This document shows, piece by piece, positions 25,609-33,242 of a DNA stretch of 64,000 nucleotides. Below the pieces are notes generated by a model. That model did not search any database and was not told the origin of the DNA. It saw only the letters and a program-made list of their open reading frames with translations. Location: assembly GCF_009827615.1 (NCBI RefSeq), contig NZ_WTYU01000001.1, positions 641,001 through 705,000 on the forward strand, written 5' to 3'. Within the stretch, counting starts at the first letter, position 1. Each line of letters begins with the position of its first letter. A program made the translations under genes and the position numbers. Source of the DNA: Allopontixanthobacter confluentis. GTDB taxonomy: Bacteria; Pseudomonadota; Alphaproteobacteria; Sphingomonadales; Sphingomonadaceae.

Positions 25609-26991
25609 ATGGAAAATGCCCGTTCCGATGCCGGATTTGCTGCTGTGCCAGACAGACGGCCAGCTGCACTGCCGCAAAGCGATGTGTCTGCATGGGTGGG
25701 CATTGTCGGCGCGTTGGGCTTGATCGTCTGGATCATCTTTTGCCGCAATTATGCAGCTATTGCTGAATTTTTCGATATTTCCGGCCCACGCGCGGCCATG
25801 TCTGGCCCCCATGCGGCGCTGGCAGCAGTTGGGTTCAGCGCCGGGCCGATGGCCGCCTGGTCGCTATTGGTGGACAAGGTTCATCGCAGGCCATCCACCG
25901 GCATAAATTGGGATGCGCCGCGCAGTTGGGGCGCAGATCGCAGCGTGTCCTTTATTAAACTGGCGGGCCTGTGGTCCACCTGGGTAATATTGGCGGGGCT
26001 TTATTGCCTAGGCAGGTGGTATTGGCAGGGGCAGTATCTGTTCGCGATGGATGTGCTGGCCTATGCCGCCATACCGCTGGCAGTGCTGTCGGTGCCCTAT
26101 GTCTTCTGGCTTGACCGCGTGATGGTGGGGCCGCGCGACCATGCGTGGCATTTCGGCGCCATGCTGCTGGGCCGAAATGGCTGGAATGCGGGTGAAGTCA
26201 AACGGCACTGGCGCGCATGGATTATCAAGGGCTTTTTCGGCGCCTTCATGATCTCGATCCTGCCGGGCGGTTTTGCAGAAGTGGTCAATGCCGATTTCAC
26301 CGGCATCATGGCTGATCCGGTGCGGATCGCCTATTTCCTCATTGGCTTTCTGTTTGTGGTGGATGTGCAGATTGGCACGGTCGGCTATCTGGTGACCATG
26401 CGGCCGCTGGATGCGCATATTCGCAGCGGTAATCCGTTTCTGGCCGGCTGGGTGGCGGCGTTCATCTGTTATCCGCCAGTTGTATTCACCTTCATGGGCG
26501 GCACCGGCGTGCTGGCATATGAAGTCAATACCGCAGGCTGGGCCTATTGGCTGGAAGGCCATAGTGCCGTGCTGTGGATATGGGCGGCCATGCTGGTTAC
26601 GCTGACGGCGATTTACGCCTGGGCAACCATGGCTTTTGGCCTGCGCTTTTCCAACCTCACATACCGCGGCGTGCTGACCAACGGGCCATATCGTTTCAGC
26701 AGACATCCTGCCTATCTGTCCAAAAACCTGTTCTGGTGGCTTTCCACCATGCCATTTCTCGTCACCAGCGGATCAATGGTGGACATGGTGCGCAACAGTT
26801 TCTTCCTTGGCTGTGTCAGTGCCATTTATTTCTGGCGCGCCAAGACAGAAGAAGCGCATCTACTGCGCGAAGACGCGAAATATCGCGAATATCATTCCTG
26901 GATGGAACGAAACGGCCTAATTACTGCCCCGCTGATGGCCATCGGGCGGCAATTTTGGTCCCGCCATCCTGAAGCGAACCTGGCCCGATAG
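25609..26991 (+). CDS. Polytopic ICMT/PEMT-like membrane methyltransferase
   Basis: A 460-residue membrane protein with about nine hydrophobic segments. The C-terminal quarter has the signature of isoprenylcysteine/phospholipid methyltransferases: GPYRFSRHPAYLSKNLFWW near residue 365 (the RHP motif binds SAM) and an EE-containing segment, RAKTEEAHLLREDAKYREY, near 425. The first ~300 residues are a long membrane region not seen in the short family members. Substrate unknown; a lipid or quinone-like acceptor is plausible. It converges with the small monooxygenase at 26994. Confidence 0.82.
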   Translation: MENARSDAGFAAVPDRRPAALPQSDVSAWVGIVGALGLIVWIIFCRNYAAIAEFFDISGPRAAMSGPHAALAAVGFSAGPMAAWSLLVDKVHRRPSTGINWDAPRSWGADRSVSFIKLAGLWSTWVILAGLYCLGRWYWQGQYLFAMDVLAYAAIPLAVLSVPYVFWLDRVMVGPRDHAWHFGAMLLGRNGWNAGEVKRHWRAWIIKGFFGAFMISILPGGFAEVVNADFTGIMADPVRIAYFLIGFLFVVDVQIGTVGYLVTMRPLDAHIRSGNPFLAGWVAAFICYPPVVFTFMGGTGVLAYEVNTAGWAYWLEGHSAVLWIWAAMLVTLTAIYAWATMAFGLRFSNLTYRGVLTNGPYRFSRHPAYLSKNLFWWLSTMPFLVTSGSMVDMVRNSFFLGCVSAIYFWRAKTEEAHLLREDAKYREYHSWMERNGLITAPLMAIGRQFWSRHPEANLAR

Positions 26992-26993
26992 GC

Positions 26994-27293
26994 TCAGATC
27001 GGCTGACCTTCATCTGTCTCGTACATGCGGAGCTGGCGCATCGCCGGCGGGTTTGCTTCCATCGCCTTTTGAAAATCAGCCATGTGGGCGCTTTGCATAT
27101 GGGCCTGCAATGCATCCTGATCACGCCAGCGTTCGAACAGCACCAGCACTGCGGGATCCGCCAGGTCCTGCGCAAAAGTATAATCGATACAGCCGTCTTC
27201 CTGCCGCGATGCCAGCACCATGGTCACAATGGCGTCCTTTGCCTCATCAGCCGAGCCGCCTTGCAGGCGAATTGTGCCATTAATCTGGATCAT
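26994..27293 (-). CDS. Antibiotic-biosynthesis-monooxygenase fold protein
   Basis: A 99-residue protein with the ABM dimeric alpha/beta-barrel fold. Diagnostic features are the early ASRQEDGCIDYTFAQD segment, LVLFERWRDQDALQAHMQS, and the downstream SAHMADFQ. YgiN-type quinol monooxygenases share this pattern, but so do small non-enzymatic members, so the reaction is not fixed. It lies 14 bp upstream of gshA on the same strand in gene order (gshA is transcribed first), and may share its transcript. Confidence 0.82.
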   Translation of the reverse strand: MIQINGTIRLQGGSADEAKDAIVTMVLASRQEDGCIDYTFAQDLADPAVLVLFERWRDQDALQAHMQSAHMADFQKAMEANPPAMRQLRMYETDEGQPI

Positions 27294-27307
27294 CGCGTCG
27301 TTCCCTG

Positions 27308-28678
27308 TCAGAAGTGGTGTTTATAGACCTGCTTGATATCGCCGTTCCATTCAGTGTGGAACTGGTCGAGCAGGCGCTGGGCAGGCACTTTGCCGCTGGC
27401 GATGATTTCATCCAGCGTTTCCAGAAACCCTGTTTCATTATCGCCGCTGGTGTTCATCCGTGCACGAGCAGTCAGGCCGGAGCGCGCGATTTTGAGCGCT
27501 TCACGCCCAATATCGCGCAGCGTGCCGCCACCGGGCACGGGCGCATCCAGGGCCAGTTTCGGTACTGCATTGCGCAGGTTTTCGCGTTCTTCCATGGTCC
27601 AGTCCTTGACCAGATCCCATGCCGCATCCAGCGCGCCTTGATCATACAGCAGGCCCACCCATAATGCCGGCAGCGCGCAGATCCGGGACCACGGCCCGCC
27701 ATCAGCGCCCCGCATTTCGAGGAAACTTTTCAGCCTCACTTCGGGAAATGCGGTGGAAAGATGGTCCCACCAATCGCTTTGCGTGGGTTTTTCACCCGGC
27801 AGGACAGACAGTTCACCTTTCAGGAAATCTTTAAAACTGTGGCCCGACGCATCAATATATTTGCCGTCGCGGAACACGAAATACATCGGCACATCCAGCA
27901 TGTAATCGACATAGCGTTCGTAACCGAAATCCTCGTCAAAAACGAATGGCAGCATGCCGGTGCGGTGAGGGTCGGTGTCGGACCAGATATGGCTGCGATA
28001 GGACAGGAAACCGTTCGGTTTGCCTTCGGTAAATGGCGAATTGGCAAACAGTGCGGTGGCCAAGGGCTGAAGGGCAAGGCCGGTGCGGAATTTTTTCACC
28101 ATGTCGGCTTCTGATGAATAATCGAGATTGACCTGAATGGTGCAGGTCCGCAGCATCATGTCGAGCCCGAGATTGCCCACGCGCGGCATGTGGCGCAGCA
28201 TGATTTCATAGCGGCCCTTGGGCATGATCGGCAGTTCTTCGCGGGTCTTGTCAGGCCACATGCCGAGGCCCAGAAAACCAACCCCGCACCGATCGCCGAT
28301 CGCCTTCACCTGATCCAGATGGCGGCCCGTTTCGGCGCAGGTCTGATGCAGGTTTTCCAGCGGTGCGCCAGATAATTCCAGCTGGCCAGCCGGTTCCAGA
28401 CTGACGGTGCCATCATCGCCGCGCATGGCGATAACCTTGCCGCCTTCTTCCACCGGTTCCCAGCCAAATTCGCGCAATGCCAAGAGCATGTCGCGGATGC
28501 CGCCCTTTTCATCATAGGAAGGCGCATGAAAATCATCGCGCTTATAGACCAGTTTTTCATGTTCTGTGCCGATGCGCCATGCATCCTTAGGCTTTTCGCC
28601 ATTCTGCATCGGGGCAACCAGCTGGTCGCGGCTTTCGATTATGGGGTCTTCAGACCCGCCAGCTTCACGCGTGCTCAT
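27308..28678 (-). CDS. gshA: Glutamate-cysteine ligase, plant/alphaproteobacterial type
   Basis: A 456-residue enzyme for the first step of glutathione synthesis. The alphaproteobacterial GCS type is recognised from RIGTEHEKLVYKRDDF near residue 36, MPKGRYEIMLRHMPRVGNLGLDMMLRTCTIQVNLD around 150-185 (two family motifs), FANSPFTEGKPNGFLSYRS and MRGADGGPW. The ATG at 28678 is preferred to a TTG at 28696. The RsmE gene lies 39 bp upstream on the same strand. The conserved FMDVPMYF-like segment appears as YMLDVPMYFVFR. Confidence 0.93.
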   Translation of the reverse strand: MSTREAGGSEDPIIESRDQLVAPMQNGEKPKDAWRIGTEHEKLVYKRDDFHAPSYDEKGGIRDMLLALREFGWEPVEEGGKVIAMRGDDGTVSLEPAGQLELSGAPLENLHQTCAETGRHLDQVKAIGDRCGVGFLGLGMWPDKTREELPIMPKGRYEIMLRHMPRVGNLGLDMMLRTCTIQVNLDYSSEADMVKKFRTGLALQPLATALFANSPFTEGKPNGFLSYRSHIWSDTDPHRTGMLPFVFDEDFGYERYVDYMLDVPMYFVFRDGKYIDASGHSFKDFLKGELSVLPGEKPTQSDWWDHLSTAFPEVRLKSFLEMRGADGGPWSRICALPALWVGLLYDQGALDAAWDLVKDWTMEERENLRNAVPKLALDAPVPGGGTLRDIGREALKIARSGLTARARMNTSGDNETGFLETLDEIIASGKVPAQRLLDQFHTEWNGDIKQVYKHHF

Positions 28679-28717
28679 AGGGGCCGCGATACGCAACGGG
28701 TCGCCAAGAGGGAAGCC

Positions 28718-29467
28718 TTATTCGTCCCAGTCACCTTTTGCCGCCATCCACAAGGCAGTGGCGGCAATGGCTGCCGTTTCGCCCCGCAATATGCGCGGGC
28801 CGAGCGTAACGGGCACCGCGCCATCTGCGCCGCGCACAGCAGCGCGTTCGCCGTCTTCGAAGCCGCCTTCCGGCCCGATTAGCAAGGCCGCTGCCGCGCC
28901 GGCACTGGTGAAACGCTGCAAGGCTGGTTCGCCGCCAAGCTCATCTGCGAAAAACAATGCGCGCTGTGCCGGCCAGCCTGCCAGCAGCGCATCCAGCTTA
29001 ACCGGCTGCGCAATCTGGGGCAGGGCAGTGCGGGCGCATTGTTCAGCCGCCTCTGTCACGATCAGCCGGGCGCGGTCCATGTTGAGCTTGTCCGCCACGC
29101 AGCGCCGCGTGATCACCGGCAGGATGCGCGCCACGCCCAATTCGGTGGCTTTTTCCAGTACGAGATCAAACTTGTCTTTCTTCAGCAGTGCCGCACACAG
29201 CCAGAAATCTGGGACATTTTCGCGCGGCCGCAAGCGCTCGACAGGTTCCAGAATGACATCCCGCTTGCCTGCCTGTGTCACCCTTGCTGCCCATTCCCCC
29301 GTCATGTCATCACACAGAATGGCGATGTCGCCTTCCTTTATCCGCATGACACGCGCCAGGTAATGTGCCTGATTGCCTTCGACCGGCACCGGCACGCCTT
29401 CAGCCAGCGGGCCGGGGACAAACAGGCGCGGCGCACTGCGCGGGGGCCAGGCGGGTGTTGCAGGCAT
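28718..29467 (-). CDS. rsmE: 16S rRNA (uracil(1498)-N(3))-methyltransferase
   Basis: A 249-residue SPOUT-class methyltransferase. The C-terminal knot motif LLIGPEGGFEDGERAAV (near residue 195) and the following VTLGPRILRGETAAIAA are diagnostic of RsmE, which methylates U1498 of 16S rRNA in the 30S subunit. The N-terminal PUA-like part includes HYLARVMRIKEGD. It starts at ATG 29467, back-to-back with ubiA, with only 38 bp between the two starts, so divergent promoters must overlap. Confidence 0.94.
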   Translation of the reverse strand: MPATPAWPPRSAPRLFVPGPLAEGVPVPVEGNQAHYLARVMRIKEGDIAILCDDMTGEWAARVTQAGKRDVILEPVERLRPRENVPDFWLCAALLKKDKFDLVLEKATELGVARILPVITRRCVADKLNMDRARLIVTEAAEQCARTALPQIAQPVKLDALLAGWPAQRALFFADELGGEPALQRFTSAGAAAALLIGPEGGFEDGERAAVRGADGAVPVTLGPRILRGETAAIAATALWMAAKGDWDE

Positions 29468-29505
29468 GGCTTTCCACTAGGCTCCCGCCTCGGTAGGACG
29501 CAAGC

Positions 29506-30408
29506 ATGAATGAAACGATTGTTCCTGATAGCCAGCACCGCGGCGTGATTGCGCGCCTGCCGCAAGTCCCGCGTGATCTGGCCCAGCTTGCCCGGTTTGA
29601 CCGCCCGATTGGCTGGTGGCTGCTGTTCTGGCCCTGTGCATGGGGGGTGTGGCTGGCGGGCGCTGGCTGGCAACTGGCCCTGCTTGGCTGGATGCTGCTG
29701 GGCAGTATCGCCATGCGCGGGGCGGGCTGTGTGTATAATGATATTGTCGATGCCGATCTGGACCGCAAGGTTGCGCGCACGGCTGCGCGCCCTGTGGCCA
29801 GCGGACGAATCGGCAGGAAGCTGGCATGGGCGTGGCTGGTTGCACTGTCGCTGGCAGGGCTGGTGGTTTTGGTGCAACTGCGGCTGGAAGCGCAGCTTGT
29901 CGCGCTGGTCAGCCTGGCGCTGGTCGCGGCCTATCCGTTCATGAAGCGAATTACCTGGTGGCCGCAGGCGTGGCTGGGGCTGGTGTTCACCTGGGGGGCG
30001 CTGGTTGGCTGGGTCGCCATCCGGTCAGACCATTGGGACGTCATCGCTGCCCTTTATGCTGGCGCGGTTTGCTGGGTAATCGGGTATGACACGATTTACG
30101 CCCTGCAGGACCGCGAGGATGATGCGCTGGTCGGTATCCGGTCCAGCGCGCTGCGGATGGGGGCGAAAGTTAAAATCGGCATCGGCGCATTTTATGCGGC
30201 CGCAGTCGCTTTCTGGTTGCTGGCATTCTGGCTGCTGCGCGCTGATGCGCTGGCGCTGCTGGCACTGGCGCCTGCGGCATTGCACCTTGCGTGGCAAGTC
30301 GTCACGCTGGATGCTGGCGATGCGGATAATCCGCTCGCCCGGTTTCGGTCCAACCGCTTTGCCGGCGCATTGGTGGCAGCGGCCTGCTTTGTGGCGGGCA
30401 ATGCGTGA
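29506..30408 (+). CDS. ubiA: 4-hydroxybenzoate polyprenyltransferase
   Basis: A 300-residue integral membrane prenyltransferase for ubiquinone synthesis. The first aspartate-rich motif NDIVDADLDRKVARTAARP (about residue 78) binds the magnesium-diphosphate, and the second motif is YALQDREDDALVGIRSSA near residue 198. Eight to nine hydrophobic segments fit the UbiA fold. It is followed by a SRAP gene 26 bp later, which may be cotranscribed. Confidence 0.95.
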   Translation: MNETIVPDSQHRGVIARLPQVPRDLAQLARFDRPIGWWLLFWPCAWGVWLAGAGWQLALLGWMLLGSIAMRGAGCVYNDIVDADLDRKVARTAARPVASGRIGRKLAWAWLVALSLAGLVVLVQLRLEAQLVALVSLALVAAYPFMKRITWWPQAWLGLVFTWGALVGWVAIRSDHWDVIAALYAGAVCWVIGYDTIYALQDREDDALVGIRSSALRMGAKVKIGIGAFYAAAVAFWLLAFWLLRADALALLALAPAALHLAWQVVTLDAGDADNPLARFRSNRFAGALVAAACFVAGNA

Positions 30409-30434
30409 TGCAGATGGGGGGATAGGACGAGGCG

Positions 30435-31040
30435 ATGTGCAATCTGTACCGCATGACCAGAAATGCCGATGAAGTTGCCAAATTGTTTGGCGCGGTTAAC
30501 GACACTGCGGGAAGCAATCTGGGCGCCGAAGTCTATCCCGGATACCCCGGCATGGTGATTGAAAACGGCAGGCTGAGAGTGATGAACTGGGGGTTTCCCT
30601 TGCAGCGCAAGGGCGCAAGGGGACAGCCGCTCAAGCCCAAACCGGTGAACAATGCGCGGACGGATAAATTATCCGGTTTCTTCTGGAAAAGCTCGTTCGA
30701 AAAACGCCGCTGCCTTATCCCGCTGACAAGCTGGGCAGAAGCTGAAGGGCCAAAAGGCGCCATGACGCGAAGTTGGATGGGACTGCCTGAACAAAGCGTG
30801 TTTGCCTGCGCGGGCATCTGGCGCGGGTCTGACGAGTGGGGCGATGTCTATTCCATGGTCATGACAGATGCGGCCGGCAAGGCGGCTGAACTTCACAGCC
30901 GGATGCCAGTGCTGTTGCAGCCGGAAGATTACGCGACATATGTGACAGGCACGCCAGCAGAAGCATTCAGCCTGTGCAAACCGTGGGCCGGCGACCTGGT
31001 AATCGAGCGCACCGACCAAAGCTGGGCTGCCCGGCGCTGA
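30435..31040 (+). CDS. SRAP family protein (HMCES/YedK-like)
   Basis: A 201-residue protein of the SOS-response-associated peptidase family, which forms a covalent link with abasic sites in single-stranded DNA. The catalytic residues can be placed: Cys2 (MCNLYRMT), the asparagine in KPVNNART (72-73), the glutamate in LTSWAEAEG (102) and the histidine in AELHSRMPVLL (154). The usual GWYEW motif is changed to SWAEA, as in a divergent alphaproteobacterial branch. The start methionine must be removed for activity. It is near ubiA but functionally unrelated. Confidence 0.92.
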   Translation: MCNLYRMTRNADEVAKLFGAVNDTAGSNLGAEVYPGYPGMVIENGRLRVMNWGFPLQRKGARGQPLKPKPVNNARTDKLSGFFWKSSFEKRRCLIPLTSWAEAEGPKGAMTRSWMGLPEQSVFACAGIWRGSDEWGDVYSMVMTDAAGKAAELHSRMPVLLQPEDYATYVTGTPAEAFSLCKPWAGDLVIERTDQSWAARR

Positions 31041-31074
31041 ACGCGGCACAGCGCCAGCGCAGAGGCCGTGATGT

Positions 31075-31263
31075 CTAGCGGATGACCCGCCGGTAACGCT
31101 TCGCCGCAGCCTTGGCTTGCTCGGTTTCTTCGTCTTCGCAGTCGCTCATCGCGATCTGTTCAAGCCGGTCTGCCGCATCGCCGAGCATATTCTCAAGCGC
31201 AGCTTTTTCGGCCTGCAAATTGCGCACTTCATGTTCGAGTTTGCGGTCGCTCCCGTCCGTCAC
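31075..31263 (-). CDS. Small coiled-coil protein
   Basis: A 62-residue protein with a strong heptad-like helix (KLEHEVRNLQAEKAALENML) and an acidic then basic tail ending in AKRYRRVIR. It is not recognised as a known family. The start is a GTG at 31263: a perfect AAGGAGG lies seven bases upstream, whereas an ATG 21 bases further up would place that sequence inside the gene. Codon use and composition fit a real gene. It may be an accessory or regulatory protein; no partner is evident. Confidence 0.68.
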   Translation of the reverse strand: MTDGSDRKLEHEVRNLQAEKAALENMLGDAADRLEQIAMSDCEDEETEQAKAAAKRYRRVIR

Positions 31264-31371
31264 CTGAACCCCTCCTTCAATCATTGCAATGCGATAGCGC
31301 CTGCGCCGGATTTTTACAACATCGGCACGCGCATTGTTCCGGGGCAGTGCGCCACAGCCTGTCCGGCCCCA

Positions 31372-32658
31372 TTACTGGACGGCCACGCCGCCCTTCATCA
31401 CGAAATCCACATCAGCCAACTGCCCGACATCGGCCAGCGGATCGCCGTCCACTGCAATCAGATCGGCCCAGGCACCGGGCTTGATGACGCCCACCTGGCC
31501 CGACTGGCCCAGCGCCTCTGCCGCATTGATGGTGGCGGCACGGATCGCATCGATCGGGGTCATGCCATATTCCACCATCACCCGGAACTGGCCGCCCACA
31601 TCTTCATGCGGCATCACGCCTGCGTCAGAGCCGAAGACCATTCTGGCACCAGCCTTGCTGGCTTTTCGGAAATTGTTGCGCTGTATCTGGCCGAGCGCCC
31701 GTTCTTTCGCCAGATTTTCTTCCAGAACGCCGTTTTCAGCCCCTTTGGACAGGGTATATTCGGTGTTGAAAATGTCCATGCTGAGGAATGTGCCGTGCTT
31801 TTTTGCCAGCGCAATGCCTTCATCATCAATATAGCTGGCATGTTCGATTGTATCGAAACCCGCTGCAATGGCCGCCTTGATACCAGCCGCGCCATGGGCA
31901 TGGGCAGCCGCTTTCAGGCCCCAGAAATGCGCCTCGTCCGCAATGGCAACAAGTTCATCCTGCGTCAGTTGCTGGATGCCCGGCGCGGTGTTTCGGGAAA
32001 ACACCCCGCCAGTGGCGCACGCCTTGATGACTTCCGCGCCATATTTGCGCTGTTCGCGCACGCGCTTGCGCAATTCATCCGGGCTGTCACCCACAGCCGG
32101 GCTTTTGTCGACAAAACTGGGCGGCAGAAATGTGCTGTCGCAATGGCCACCTGTCGCGCCCAGCGCATGTGCGGCATTGACAATGCGCGGGCCCTGAAGC
32201 CAGCCTTCCTCGATCGCCTGGTCAAGCCCGACCACATTGTAATCATCCGCCCCCAGATTGCGCACGGATGTAAAGCCCGCTTTCAGCATCCGGCCAACAT
32301 TGACAACGCCGATGACAGTCCAGAAACGGTCGGTAAATTGCAGCCCGCTATAGCCGCCATATTCCGGCCGGCCATCCAGATGCACATGCATGTCGATGAG
32401 GCCGGGCAGGATGGTCATACCGGGCAGATTGACCAGTTTTGCCCCTTCCGGTGCAGCAGCGCCGCTTTCCACCGCAGCGATCTTGCCGTCGGTAATGGTA
32501 ATCAGCGGCGCTTCGACATAGCGCCCGCTTTCCACGTCCAGCAATCTGGCGGCAGAAACATACGACGTTTCGGCAAAGGCTGGTGTGGTTGTGGCCGCAA
32601 GCATGGCCGCAGCGGAAAGAAACGGGTTAAACACGGCCGCAGGTTTCACAGGCTTCAT
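31372..32658 (-). CDS. Exported amidohydrolase family protein
   Basis: A 428-residue metal-dependent hydrolase with a signal peptide (MKPVKPAAVFNPF...AATTTPAFA, cleavage near residue 29), so it acts in the periplasm. Metal-ligand motifs of the amidohydrolase superfamily are present: DMHVHLDG near residue 92, the lysine in EVIKACATGG, histidines in AAHAHGAAG and TIEHASYID, and the aspartate of FGSDAGVMPHED near 350. The group includes prolidase-like peptidases and imidazolonepropionase-like enzymes; the substrate is not settled. It lies 12 bp after the phosphatase gene on the same strand. Confidence 0.88.
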   Translation of the reverse strand: MKPVKPAAVFNPFLSAAAMLAATTTPAFAETSYVSAARLLDVESGRYVEAPLITITDGKIAAVESGAAAPEGAKLVNLPGMTILPGLIDMHVHLDGRPEYGGYSGLQFTDRFWTVIGVVNVGRMLKAGFTSVRNLGADDYNVVGLDQAIEEGWLQGPRIVNAAHALGATGGHCDSTFLPPSFVDKSPAVGDSPDELRKRVREQRKYGAEVIKACATGGVFSRNTAPGIQQLTQDELVAIADEAHFWGLKAAAHAHGAAGIKAAIAAGFDTIEHASYIDDEGIALAKKHGTFLSMDIFNTEYTLSKGAENGVLEENLAKERALGQIQRNNFRKASKAGARMVFGSDAGVMPHEDVGGQFRVMVEYGMTPIDAIRAATINAAEALGQSGQVGVIKPGAWADLIAVDGDPLADVGQLADVDFVMKGGVAVQ

Positions 32659-32670
32659 CCCTTGAAAAAA

Positions 32671-33198
32671 TCAGATTTCCGGCCCCAGCGTTGGGTCCAG
32701 ATCGCGCGGGCGGGTGAATTGCACCAGCCTGCCGCAATCCTCGTCAAGATCTGCCCAATCATCGATATCGAGTTCGAACAGGGCAAAGGTGGCAGTGGGG
32801 TATTTGCTGGCGGCCTGATCGAACAGGGCATCTTCCGATGCGGGCGGCACCAGCGCGAACAGCAATTCCTGAAGGCCAGGATTATGGCCCACGATCAGAA
32901 CCGCGTCTGCATTGCCGCCTTTTTCCCGCAACACATCCACCAGCGTGTCCGATCCGGCCAGATACAGGCGCTGGTCAAATACCGGATCAAGCCCGGGAAG
33001 GGCCGCTTCCAGTGTGCGCTGCACACGTTCAGCCGGGCTTGCCAGCACCAGATCGAAACCGATGTTCTGCCGCGCAATATGCTTGCCAATCAAACTGGCA
33101 CCCTTGCGTCCGCGATCATTCAGGCCGCGATCAAAATCGCGCATTGCCATATCGTCCCAATCCGACTTGGCGTGGCGCAGGAGGCCGAGTGTCTTCAT
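32671..33198 (-). CDS. SixA-type histidine phosphatase
   Basis: A 175-residue protein of the histidine phosphatase superfamily. The catalytic histidine lies in the N-terminal LLRHAKSDWDD, and the second histidine in VLIVGHNPGLQELLFAL near residue 105. SixA removes phosphate from phosphohistidine on HPt domains in E. coli, so it could act on phosphorelay or PTS-type signalling; related family members act on small phosphates. The start is ATG 33198. It shares a strand and close spacing with the amidohydrolase downstream. Confidence 0.87.
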   Translation of the reverse strand: MKTLGLLRHAKSDWDDMAMRDFDRGLNDRGRKGASLIGKHIARQNIGFDLVLASPAERVQRTLEAALPGLDPVFDQRLYLAGSDTLVDVLREKGGNADAVLIVGHNPGLQELLFALVPPASEDALFDQAASKYPTATFALFELDIDDWADLDEDCGRLVQFTRPRDLDPTLGPEI

Positions 33199-33242
33199 GG
33201 GCTTTTCTTCACAGGCGTTTTTTCACGGGGAGGGGCATACTT

